From: a virus
Virus record (IMG/VR): IMGVR_UViG_3300023503_000053
Span: 1 to 26,428 of that record
DNA length: 26,428 nucleotides
Reading direction: 5' to 3' (one strand)
The notes below the pieces were generated by a model that worked only from the letters and a program-made list of their open reading frames with translations, did no database searches and had not been told where the DNA came from. The position numbers and the translations under genes were made by a program. How positions within the stretch are numbered: the stretch's first letter is position 1; each line of letters opens with the position of its first letter. This document shows, in pieces, positions 15,422 through 21,908 of this stretch.

Positions 15422-16813
15422 ATGGCAGATTGGAGTAAACCAATAACAGGTGATACTTATGCAGATATAATTAGTGAAATCAGAGCTCGTGATGAGGATG
15501 TGGCAAAACAGTTTGATGGAACTACATCAAGCAATATTCCTACAGATGCAATCAGATGGAACAGCACAAACAAAAGATGGGAAAAGTGGAATGGAACTCA
15601 GTGGAACCCACTCTCAGCAACCTACAATATAGACCTTGACTTTGCACCATATGGAACAATTTCATCTACTACAGTAATAAATGCTATTAAAGAGTTGGCA
15701 GATGAAAAGTTAGATAAGTCAGGTGGAACAATAACAGGAACTTTACAAATATCATCTGACATTGCAGAGATTAGATTAGATAGCGGAGTTAGTTATTATA
15801 AGAGAATTACGTGTAACGATGGAAGTGGTAACTTTTGTGTTAAAGCTAACTACGATGGCGGTAGCCGATATATTGTAAGTAATCATGGTGCTGCAGGATT
15901 AGTATTAAACACTGAATATCAAAAAGGTGTTATGGAACTAAGAGTTGCACCAAAAGGAACTGCAGGACAGGCTGCAACGTTCAAGAAACTTTATATTGAC
16001 TCTACGGGAACTTGTACTTGGGATGGTAACACAATATGGCATGCTGGTAATGATGGTTCAGGCAGTGGGCTTGATGCTGACAAGCTGGATGGTTATGAAT
16101 CAAGCTCATTCCTCCGTAAAGCAGAAGCTGTGCCAGTGAGAGATAGTGCAAGGAATTTGACAATTAAAAGCGCCATTATCTCAAATCCTGCTAAGATAGA
16201 GGTTACAGCAGATGAAGTGATATTGCAGGATAGTTCTGGCAACCCTTATAGAGCCACAGGAGTAAATGTATCCATTCATTCGACTGCAAGTGGAGTAAAT
16301 GGCTTAGACACAGGTTCTATGGCAACAAATACATGGTATTATGTATGGTTAATTTACAATGGTTCAAATGTGGCTGGGTTAATCTCTTTGTCACATACAT
16401 CTCCAACGCTACCTTCGGGATATACACATAAAGCATTACTTGGGGCTGTAAAGACTGGAGCAACTGCTACCGCTTTTCTTAGCAGCCTTCAAGTAGATAA
16501 TAGGGTGGCTATCACTACTCAAAGTTTTACAGGTTTACAAGGAACATCTTATATATCATTGAATATCAGCAATGTAGTCCCACCACATATTACAAAGAAA
16601 ATAAAAGGGTACACTACTCATAGTGGTAATGCTTACGCAGATCATCCAATCATAGCTACAAACACTGATTATGTTGACCATGTGAAGACTTCACGTCACT
16701 ATTTTGAAGTAATAGTAGAACCAAGTGCTACTCCGACAATTTATGTTAATCCGCAAGCAGTTGCTTCTTTTGGAGAAAGTAGTAGTATTTACATTACTGG
16801 TTATGAGATTTAA
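15422..16813 (+). CDS. Tail fibre / receptor-binding protein
   Basis: 463 residues; ATG after AAAGGAGGTG. The N-terminal 70 residues carry W-N-S-T-N-K-R-W-E-K-W-N-G-T-Q-W, the usual attachment-region repeat of tail fibres. The K-L-D-K-S-G-G-T-I-T-G-T-L motif (about 93-105) and I-W-H-A-G-N-D-G-S-G-S-G-L-D-A-D-K-L-D-G (about 205-224) are hallmark tail fibre sequences. The rest is Gly/Ser/Thr-rich beta structure; the last strand (T-P-T-I-Y-V-N-P) resembles the end of the protein at 1-690. It follows the central tip protein, the usual position. Length is modest for a side fibre. Fibre identity is secure; the receptor is unknown. Confidence 0.9.
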   Translation: MADWSKPITGDTYADIISEIRARDEDVAKQFDGTTSSNIPTDAIRWNSTNKRWEKWNGTQWNPLSATYNIDLDFAPYGTISSTTVINAIKELADEKLDKSGGTITGTLQISSDIAEIRLDSGVSYYKRITCNDGSGNFCVKANYDGGSRYIVSNHGAAGLVLNTEYQKGVMELRVAPKGTAGQAATFKKLYIDSTGTCTWDGNTIWHAGNDGSGSGLDADKLDGYESSSFLRKAEAVPVRDSARNLTIKSAIISNPAKIEVTADEVILQDSSGNPYRATGVNVSIHSTASGVNGLDTGSMATNTWYYVWLIYNGSNVAGLISLSHTSPTLPSGYTHKALLGAVKTGATATAFLSSLQVDNRVAITTQSFTGLQGTSYISLNISNVVPPHITKKIKGYTTHSGNAYADHPIIATNTDYVDHVKTSRHYFEVIVEPSATPTIYVNPQAVASFGESSSIYITGYEI

Positions 16814-17165
16814 AGTTATCATAGTAGTAGCATTTGTTTCATTAGCATTGTTCAGCGGCAACGCTAATGCTGACGATTTGCTGGCTGGAGAGGCTGCATA
16901 TTGGACTCTGCATATTATGGACTGGGGACAAACTCTTGAGATAGCAAGACATCCAGAAAAATACTATGAATTGAATCCTATATTGGGAAGACATCCAGGT
17001 GTTGGAAAAGTAAATACTTATTTTTTAATAACCGGGATTGGGCATACACTTATCTCAGCAGCTTTGCCAAAAAAATATAGAAGAATATGGCAGTGGTTTA
17101 CAATTGGAATTGAAAGCAGTGTTGTTTTACATAATTTTAGAATAGGATTGAAAGTGAGGTTTTAA
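16803..17165 (+). CDS. Secreted or membrane phage protein with signal peptide (unknown)
   Basis: The start is placed at ATG 16803, inside the end of the fibre gene, because it gives a clean signal peptide: M-R-F-K followed by a hydrophobic core V-I-I-V-V-A-F-V-S-L-A-L-F and a likely cut after A-N-A. About 120 residues. The mature part has D-W-G-Q-T, then E-L-N-P-I-L-G-R-H-P (about residues 57-66), a hydrophobic stretch Y-F-L-I-T-G-I-G-H and a C-terminal R-I-W-Q-W-F-T-I-G-I-E-S-S helix. The N-P-I-L-G-x-x-P signature with a following membrane helix is, as I remember it, a recurring but uncharacterised phage protein pattern. Location near the end of the late operon would allow a role in lysis or envelope change, but nothing visible proves it. 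Confidence 0.72.
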   Translation: MRFKVIIVVAFVSLALFSGNANADDLLAGEAAYWTLHIMDWGQTLEIARHPEKYYELNPILGRHPGVGKVNTYFLITGIGHTLISAALPKKYRRIWQWFTIGIESSVVLHNFRIGLKVRF

Positions 17166-17166
17166 A

Positions 17167-17529
17167 ATGCCAATATCTTGGAAAAAGAAAATCAATTCTT
17201 GCTGGTGGCTAAAGAATGATGATGACCCAGTGCCGCCTGCATGGTTTGTGAAAAATAAACCACACTGGTATAGGATGTTCATGTGGTATCTGAGAAATCC
17301 TTTGCACAATTTTACCTTTTATGTCATTGGCATAGCGGACAAACAATTTGAAAGCTATGGTAAGCGACCAGATACTGTTTTTGTGCATGGCTGGGACTGG
17401 GCAGTGAGAAAATATAAGTGGTTAAGACTGCCATTTATAAGCTATCAGGGGCATGGCTGGCAGTTTTATATTGGATGGAGGGATAGAGGAAACTTTGGGG
17501 TGAAATTGAGAAGGATTTCACCCCATTAA
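17167..17529 (+). CDS. Conserved aromatic phage protein, unknown
   Basis: 120 residues, starting one base after the previous stop; TGAGG lies about 7 bases upstream. Very rich in Trp, Tyr, Phe and basic residues: W-W-L-K-N-D-D-D-P-V-P-P-A-W near the N-terminus, N-P-L-H-N-F-T-F-Y-V-I-G-I-A-D-K (about 43-58), F-I-S-Y-Q-G-H-G and Y-I-G-W-R-D-R-G-N-F-G-V-K-L-R at the end. I believe this arrangement occurs in other phages and prophages in the same position after tail genes, without known function. No signal peptide or clear membrane helix. The terminator hairpin overlaps its last codons. Confidence 0.72.
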   Translation: MPISWKKKINSCWWLKNDDDPVPPAWFVKNKPHWYRMFMWYLRNPLHNFTFYVIGIADKQFESYGKRPDTVFVHGWDWAVRKYKWLRLPFISYQGHGWQFYIGWRDRGNFGVKLRRISPH

Positions 17530-17549
17530 TTGAAAACATTTTCATTTTT
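17497..17549 (+). terminator. Late operon terminator hairpins
   Basis: Stem GGGGTGAAAT (17497-17506), eight-base loop, ATTTCACCCC (17515-17524): ten perfect pairs, overlapping the end of the last late gene. It is followed by an AT-rich segment and a second small hairpin TGAAAACATTTTCA (17531-17544) with TTTTT after it, a weak intrinsic terminator. The position between convergent operons supports a terminator role. The first stem has no T-tract on either strand. Confidence 0.65.
17531..17544. promoter_or_regulatory. Palindrome TGAAAACATTTTCA (copy 2, convergent intergenic)
   Basis: Identical to the 14-mer at 4827-4840. Here it is followed by TTTTT, so it may be only the stem of a short terminator. 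The exact repeat 12.7 kb away is what makes it notable. Confidence 0.35.
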
Positions 17550-17608
17550 AATATTCTATTTACAATATTATTCATTTTTGTTTTACTACTGGTAACAATC
17601 AAGAATTA

Positions 17609-17827
17609 CTAAGGAATGTCCCAAAATTTTATATCCCAATGTTCCGCCAGTTGTGCCATTAGCTTTTTGAGTTCTTCTATATCTATACTCTCTTTCCCTT
17701 CATGTTTCTGCATTTGGTTTAGCTTTCCCCATAGGTCATGCAATACAAAGAAAGCCTCCTGTCCTTTTATTGCAGCATAATGTTCCCAATTTTCCTCTGG
17801 TAGATTGAATTTAAGTATTGCTTTCAT
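17609..17827 (-). CDS. Small acidic phage protein, early region
   Basis: 72 residues; AGAAGG lies upstream of the ATG. It begins M-K-A-I-L-K-F-N-L-P-E-E and then reads A-A-I-K-G and L-H-D-L-W; the opening (M-K-x-x-L-x-F-N-L-P-E, then a helix) resembles a recurrent small phage early protein that I recall as usually having an L-R-x-x-x-K-Y tract; that tract is not seen here. The C-terminal half is a charged helix ending in W-D-I-K-F-W-D-I-P. Last gene of the - strand operon. Function unknown; probably a soluble regulatory or accessory protein. Confidence 0.7.
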   Translation of the reverse strand: MKAILKFNLPEENWEHYAAIKGQEAFFVLHDLWGKLNQMQKHEGKESIDIEELKKLMAQLAEHWDIKFWDIP

Positions 17828-17841
17828 ACTAACCTTCTTTC

Positions 17842-18177
17842 CTAATCATTATGCCCCATTTCGATCAAGCAGTAATTGTTATAGCCGTATATAGGCAATT
17901 CATCTTGCAAAATAAAATGGATATGTGTATCCCCACATATCCAGTGCCTTAATGTTATTCTTTTTACTCCAGGCAATTTTCTTTCTTCAAAAATCCCTTG
18001 TATCATAGGAGTGAGATACTTTAAATCTCTGTATTGAGTTATAACGCAAAAAACTCTTTCAAACCCAAGTTCTACATGGGATGCAAGGTCATGCACTTTT
18101 GCAAAGGTCTTTCCACAACCTCTTCCATTTAAGTAACCTAATTTGACTTTATGCAATTTATCAAGTTCTGTTCTCAT
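17842..18177 (-). CDS. Minimal P-loop protein, terminase/helicase-like N-terminal fold (unknown)
   Basis: Start put at ATG 18177, with GTGAGG six bases upstream (ATG 18183 and GTG 18189 are alternatives); 111 residues. Residues about 15-23 read N-G-R-G-C-G-K-T, very close to the Walker A of phage terminases and SF2-type ATPases (G-G-R-G-S-G-K-T). Then come H-D-L-A, a V-F-C-V-I-T-Q-Y-R strand and a C-terminal Y-C-L-I-E-M-G strand that could be Walker B. The usual motor domain is more than twice this size, and nothing follows the second strand. It may be a small NTP-binding regulator, or a piece of a larger ancestor. It overlaps the upstream gene by 17 bases. Confidence 0.6.
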   Translation of the reverse strand: MRTELDKLHKVKLGYLNGRGCGKTFAKVHDLASHVELGFERVFCVITQYRDLKYLTPMIQGIFEERKLPGVKRITLRHWICGDTHIHFILQDELPIYGYNNYCLIEMGHND

Positions 18178-18739
18178 TGTCATCCTCACTTATTTTCATT
18201 AATGTCCAATCTTCATATATCGGTATCTGCCCATCAACAGCATGATAACTCACACGGGACTCAATACAACGGGATACTGACAATAAAGTTATATAAATAT
18301 AACCTGACATTGACATCTTTATATCATATTCTATTTTTATATTCCAATGATACTCAAGATATTTGAAATTAATCTCTGCTATCATTTCTGCTGTTGATAA
18401 CATATGTTCCATACATGCAGTTATAAAATTCGCATAAATCATTCCCTCTTCATCAGATAGTATAGTGCATTCTACAATATCATCAGGGATACCAAGTTTA
18501 TGGGAAGCATTAATTTTTATTTCTCTTACTACATTTAAATGGACATTAATATATCTCTGCACATCCTCTGCTGCTTCTAATAAAACATCCAATAGAGAAT
18601 TGGGAGCATCACATCCCCGATGACATTGTATAGACTTACAATCCAAACAAGACTTATTTATTTTATTTTTATATTTATTCACTATAAGTTCTTCTCTGTT
18701 TTTCTTCTTGATATGATATTTAACCATTTCTTTTTTCAT
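18161..18739 (-). CDS. Cysteine-containing early phage protein, unknown
   Basis: 192 residues; AGAGGAG site before the ATG. N-terminal 30 residues are strongly basic (many Lys). A Cys cluster C-L-D-C-K-S-I-Q-C-H-R-G-C at about 31-43 could bind a metal (C-x2-C-x4-C-x3-C). The following helices include E-A-A-E-D-V-Q-R-Y-I-N-V; the C-terminal part is acidic (E-D-D-N-E-N). No known family recognised. The basic tail and Cys cluster would fit nucleic-acid binding, but that is inference. Confidence 0.6.
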   Translation of the reverse strand: MKKEMVKYHIKKKNREELIVNKYKNKINKSCLDCKSIQCHRGCDAPNSLLDVLLEAAEDVQRYINVHLNVVREIKINASHKLGIPDDIVECTILSDEEGMIYANFITACMEHMLSTAEMIAEINFKYLEYHWNIKIEYDIKMSMSGYIYITLLSVSRCIESRVSYHAVDGQIPIYEDWTLMKISEDDNENRT

Positions 18740-18821
18740 GCTTTCTCCTCTGCTTTTTTATCTCTATTAATTCTTCTTTCCCTGTTTTTATTGGTTCATC
18801 ATAACAGACCTGCACTTGCAT
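18720..18821 (-). CDS. Possible 33-aa basic peptide
   Basis: ATG 18821 to TAA 18720, filling the gap between the 58-aa gene and the 192-aa gene. It starts M-Q-V-Q-V-C-Y-D-E-P-I and ends in a Lys/Arg/Glu-rich helix. A GGAGG lies about 13 bases upstream, rather far, and a 9-codon frame starts closer to it. The peptide overlaps the start of the 192-aa gene by 20 bases. Composition looks protein-like, but the evidence is thin. Confidence 0.35.
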   Translation of the reverse strand: MQVQVCYDEPIKTGKEELIEIKKQRRKHEKRNG

Positions 18822-18829
18822 AAGACATC

Positions 18830-19006
18830 TTAAACCTCCATTTTCCAGAAATATTCACACTTGCCATTTTTGAATGGCACAATAACAAACTGGCTCAAAA
18901 ACTCATTTGTTCTACTACTAATATACCACTCAAAAGTAATATATCTCTTACATTTTTTCTTCAATAGGCAATCTGTGCCTTTACAAACAGTGATACTCTT
19001 AATCAT
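18830..19006 (-). CDS. Small Cys-rich phage protein, unknown
   Basis: The start is put at ATG 19006 (GGGAG eight bases upstream); 58 residues. It overlaps the dUTPase stop by eight bases. Cysteines in C-K-G-T-D-C-L-L-K-K-K-C-K-R-Y (about 8-22) and a last C near residue 51 could form a small metal site. The C-x4-C-x5-C-x-R-Y pattern resembles small conserved phage early proteins of unknown function. It is translationally coupled to dUTPase. Confidence 0.65.
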   Translation of the reverse strand: MIKSITVCKGTDCLLKKKCKRYITFEWYISSRTNEFLSQFVIVPFKNGKCEYFWKMEV

Positions 19007-19448
19007 TTCCTGAACTCCCAAATCCTCTTGCTCCTCTTTCTGTAGGATAATGTTTTTCAAAGTCTATATAAATATCTTTATTAACTACAATCTCTACTTC
19101 ATAGTCTTTACTAAAAACCATCTGGCAAATTCTGTCAGTTGTAAACAATTTAACATCAAAATCTCCGTGATTAATCAAAATTACTTCAACCTCACCCCGA
19201 TAGTCTGGGTCAATCAGCCCTGGTGAGTTTAAAACCGTAACTCCAAATTTACGAGCAAGACCACTACGAGGTCTAATATCTGCATGACAGTCTGAAGGCA
19301 TTGCCAGTTTAAACCCTAAAGGAATAGAAAGCCATTTATGTGCTGGAATTATAATATTCTTTCGGGTCTTACAATCCCAGCCTGATGAATCATATTTTTT
19401 CTCTGGCACAAGATGCCAGTTAAAAGAGCACAAGATAATTTTATTCAT
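18999..19448 (-). CDS. dut: dUTPase (deoxyuridine 5'-triphosphate nucleotidohydrolase)
   Basis: 149 residues from ATG 19448, which has its own strong site (GGGAGG, five bases away). dUTPase converts dUTP to dUMP and pyrophosphate, keeping uracil out of phage DNA and feeding thymidylate synthesis. All five trimeric dUTPase motifs are visible: I D-S-S-G-W-D-C (residue about 18), II R-P-R-S-G-L-A (about 61-67), III G-L-I-D-P-D-Y-R-G-E-V with the catalytic Asp (about 76-86), IV D-R-I-C-Q-M-V (about 105), and V R-G-A-R-G-F-G-S-S-G at the C-terminus. Length matches the family. The frame also runs upstream to 19523 and encodes a copy of the methyltransferase N-terminus (M-N-W-K-D-K-F-P-K-E-N-R). A 174-residue form with this tail is possible but seems to be a recombination by-product. 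Confidence 0.92.
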   Translation of the reverse strand: MNKIILCSFNWHLVPEKKYDSSGWDCKTRKNIIIPAHKWLSIPLGFKLAMPSDCHADIRPRSGLARKFGVTVLNSPGLIDPDYRGEVEVILINHGDFDVKLFTTDRICQMVFSKDYEVEIVVNKDIYIDFEKHYPTERGARGFGSSGND

Positions 19449-19523
19449 AAAAACCTCCCTATTCTCTTTTGGAAATTTATCCTTCCAATTCATATTCTCT
19501 TTATTTAGTTTTGGTTTTGTCAT
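19449..19523 (-). pseudogene. Orphan N-terminal methyltransferase cassette fused ahead of dUTPase
   Basis: Twenty-five codons in the dUTPase frame. The first 22 equal the N-terminus of the methyltransferase at 19520-21022 (M-T-K-P-K-L-N-K-E-N-M-N-W-K-D). It has an excellent ribosome-binding site (AAGGAGG, TAAA spacer, ATG) and overlaps the methyltransferase stop by four bases. It is likely a leftover of a lost methyltransferase. It could still be translated as a tail on dUTPase or as a coupling leader. Confidence 0.7.
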
Positions 19524-19528
19524 TTTAC
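19465..19528. repeat. 64-bp direct repeat, copy 1 (methyltransferase N-end)
   Basis: Identical to 20964-21027 over 64 bases. It encodes the methyltransferase N-terminal residues plus the start codon; homology resumes for a few bases (TCCTTT) beyond one mismatch. The other copy belongs to the intact gene at 19520-21022. It probably arose by duplication or recombination in a methyltransferase array. Confidence 0.9.
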
Positions 19529-21022
19529 CTCCTTTAATTCTTTAATTGTGTCTTTAATTCTTTGTTTAGCTATTTCACAATACTTTTCATGGAGTTCTAT
19601 TAAAATCCACTGCCTACCAACATTTTTACATGCAATCGCTGTCGTACCGCTCCCTCCGAATGGATCTAACACAATTCCCCCTGCTGGTGTTTTAGTCAGT
19701 GTGCATAGATATTCCATAAGTTTGAGAGATTTTACAGTTGGATGCGTGTTGCCTACACCACGCTCTTTCTTGGAAGCCTTAGCACAGTAGAAGAAGCGGG
19801 CATTATTTTCCCCTTTTCCTGTTAAGTCAACCTTTATCTGCTTAAAATAACGGGAAGCTCCGCCTTTGTCGCCAAAGCCCACCCTTCCCTTCTCTCTATT
19901 TTTTGAAGTATCAGTACCAAAAATACTAACTGCATTGCCATTGCCACCACCAGAACTTAATCCCAATTCCCCACTCTGCTCATCTAACATATAGCAAGGG
20001 CATTCTGGGTTGGTATGGATTCGATAACCACCTTTATATGTTCTTCCAGCGGGCTTTCCTTCTGATTTTCTCCATATACCACCTTTTACTTCTTCTGGTT
20101 CTTTAATTTCTTCTGTCCCTTCTATCACCTCATCACAAATACATTCAAGGATTATGTTGGCTGGGAAGCGACCTTGTGGATGTTGTTCTCCTTTATTTTT
20201 ACCATCCAAATTACTTCCATAACCAACTTTACCAGACCCTATTGATAGTTTTTCATTTGTCCCTATCCTCCCCCCGTCAATATTCAACCCTGCTACTCCC
20301 CACTTCAAAGCATTTTGAGCATAGCCTCCTTCTGGACTTTTAATGGCTAAAATAATCGGTTCAAATGCTGGCTTTAATGCTGTTCCGTATCCTTCCCAAT
20401 CATTTTTTACTATATTGTTGCCAACTTCTATTTGGTTTTTTTGGAATATCTTGTCTGCAATATTCACATTTTTTAATTTCTTGTGCCGTAAATACATATC
20501 CTCCTTATATTCATTATACATATTTTCTAATTGTTTTCTTATATTCTTTGCTATATTTAAAGATTTGGGAAATCCGCTACCATAAATCCAGAGGATAGTA
20601 TCTTTAATCTCAAACCCAGCCAATCTTAAACTCATACTCATCAAATCTTGAGTCCTTGTCCCAGCAAACACTAAAGCAGTTCCACCAGGTTTCAACACCC
20701 TATACACTTCCCTCCACAAAGCAGGTGGTGGAACGAAAGCATCCCAATCTTTCCCCATAAATCCTGATCCACCTGGTATATAATCATCCTCACCCGACAG
20801 CCACTTCATCATCGTTTCCCGTATTTTCTTTTCTGATATGTTCGATAGCCCGTATGGTGGGTCTGTTATCACGGTATCCACACTATTCTCTTCCATCTTT
20901 TCCAACACTTCTATGGAGTTTCCGTTGTATAGTATTCCCCCATCTGCCTCATAATATCTGTTTTCTTTTGGAAATTTATCCTTCCAATTCATATTCTCTT
21001 TATTTAGTTTTGGTTTTGTCAT
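19520..21022 (-). CDS. Beta-class DNA amino-methyltransferase (N6-A or N4-C), 500 aa
   Basis: Start ATG overlaps the previous stop (ATGA) with AAAGGA upstream; M11 is an alternative start that matches the paralogues. Motif order is IV first (T-D-P-P-Y-G-L at about 54-60), then a long target recognition region of about 350 residues with Gly-rich and N-P-E-C-P-C segments, then motif X-like H-P-T-V-K-S-L-K-L-M-E-Y and motif I L-D-P-F-G-G-S-G-T-T near residue 455. That order and D-P-P-Y define the beta class. Target base and sequence cannot be read from it. It is much larger than the two paralogues at 23083 and 23876 because of the central region. The last residues (C-E-I-A-K-Q-R-I-K) share their DNA with the orphan end at 21909-22016. 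No nuclease lies nearby, so it is an orphan methyltransferase, probably for anti-restriction. Confidence 0.9.
   Translation of the reverse strand: MTKPKLNKENMNWKDKFPKENRYYEADGGILYNGNSIEVLEKMEENSVDTVITDPPYGLSNISEKKIRETMMKWLSGEDDYIPGGSGFMGKDWDAFVPPPALWREVYRVLKPGGTALVFAGTRTQDLMSMSLRLAGFEIKDTILWIYGSGFPKSLNIAKNIRKQLENMYNEYKEDMYLRHKKLKNVNIADKIFQKNQIEVGNNIVKNDWEGYGTALKPAFEPIILAIKSPEGGYAQNALKWGVAGLNIDGGRIGTNEKLSIGSGKVGYGSNLDGKNKGEQHPQGRFPANIILECICDEVIEGTEEIKEPEEVKGGIWRKSEGKPAGRTYKGGYRIHTNPECPCYMLDEQSGELGLSSGGGNGNAVSIFGTDTSKNREKGRVGFGDKGGASRYFKQIKVDLTGKGENNARFFYCAKASKKERGVGNTHPTVKSLKLMEYLCTLTKTPAGGIVLDPFGGSGTTAIACKNVGRQWILIELHEKYCEIAKQRIKDTIKELKEVK
19537..19588. repeat. 52-bp direct repeat, copy 1 (methyltransferase C-end)
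   Basis: Identical to 21911-21962 for 52 bases; beyond one mismatch a further CCTCCTTT matches. It encodes E-K-Y-C-E-I-A-K-Q-R-I-K-D-T-I-K-E on the - strand. Confidence 0.9.
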
Positions 21023-21027
21023 TTTAC
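20964..21027. repeat. 64-bp direct repeat, copy 2 (methyltransferase N-end)
   Basis: Partner of 19465-19528, at the intact start of the 500-aa methyltransferase. Confidence 0.9.
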
Positions 21028-21897
21028 ATCCTTTCCATGCCTTGCCACAAACTCTAACGCCTCTCTAATTGTTTTCTCACTTACCCTTGCTCCGTTAGAC
21101 AACTCAATTAGCCCCTCTTCCCCTTCACCATCGGGCAAGCCAGTCTCTTTCAAAATCCCATAGGCAACTTCACCCCCGATCAGCTTACCACAGGTGATAG
21201 TTTTTTCTTTCTCATCAATTTCACGCCAGTTACAAACCCCAGCGAAAATTCTCAATCCTGCTTTAAGAGTGGTCCCACAAGTAATGGAGAAATGAGAGAT
21301 AATCCCTCCACCAGTCTCAATCCACTCACCAGCTTTAATCCCTCCACCAGCTTTAATCCACTCGTCAGCTTTAATCCCTCCACCTGCCTCAATCCATCCA
21401 CCAGTTTTAATCCACTCACCAGCTTCAATCCCTCCGCCAGTTTCAATCCAATCACCAACCTCAATCCTTCCAATAGCTTTAATCCACTCGCCAGCTTCAA
21501 TCCCTCCACCAGTCTCAATCCACTCACCAGCTTTAATCCACTCGTCAGCTTTAATCCCTCCACCCGCCTCAATCCACTCACCAGCCTCAATCCCCCCACC
21601 AGCTTTAATCCATCCACCAGTTTTAATCCACTCACCAGCTTCAATCCCTCCACCAACCTCAATCCAATCACCAGTTTTAATCCACTCGCCAGCTTTAATC
21701 CACTCACCAGCTTTAATCCCTCCATCAGCTTTAATCCACTCGCCAGCTTTAATTAACCCACTGGCTTCAATACTACCCTCTACTACTAACCCCTTCTCCA
21801 AATCAATCTCCAAATCCCCATTGGTTATTAAATTCCCCTCCCAGTAATACCTCCATCCCATATCTTTTAGCCCTTTTGTTTTGGATGTAATTTTCAT
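21019..21897 (-). CDS. 25-hexad repeat protein, beta-solenoid-like, unknown
   Basis: Start put at ATG 21897 because AAAGGAGG lies directly upstream; ATG 21912 is also in frame. 292 residues. After a 45-residue head (G-W-R-Y-Y-W-E-G-N) comes a run of 25 hexapeptides from about residue 51 to 200, alternating types G-E-W-I-K-A and G-G-G-I-E-A. Ile is at position 4 of nearly every unit, and Trp or Gly at position 3. This periodicity suits a left-handed hexapeptide-type or bactofilin-like beta-solenoid. The C-terminal 90 residues are different: two cysteines, then a charged helix. DNA repeats are 18 bp. The gene sits between a methyltransferase C-end and an N-end, like inserted cargo, and overlaps the methyltransferase start by four bases. 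Function unknown. Confidence 0.8.
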   Translation of the reverse strand: MKITSKTKGLKDMGWRYYWEGNLITNGDLEIDLEKGLVVEGSIEASGLIKAGEWIKADGGIKAGEWIKAGEWIKTGDWIEVGGGIEAGEWIKTGGWIKAGGGIEAGEWIEAGGGIKADEWIKAGEWIETGGGIEAGEWIKAIGRIEVGDWIETGGGIEAGEWIKTGGWIEAGGGIKADEWIKAGGGIKAGEWIETGGGIISHFSITCGTTLKAGLRIFAGVCNWREIDEKEKTITCGKLIGGEVAYGILKETGLPDGEGEEGLIELSNGARVSEKTIREALEFVARHGKDVK

Positions 21898-21908
21898 TTT
21901 TCCTCCTT

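Noticed and set aside
16725-16802. Longer N-terminus of the signal-peptide protein from 16725
   Set aside because: It would be 26 Leu-rich codons read out of frame inside the fibre gene and would bury the signal peptide; ATG 16803 gives a canonical M-R-F-K start.
21252-21756. Long open frames on both strands in the hexad repeat region (about 155 codons each)
   Set aside because: They are shadows of the 18-bp repeat: an 18-base period gives simple six-residue repeats in any frame without stops. The frame with the start, ribosome-binding site and non-repetitive ends is the - strand gene at 21019-21897.
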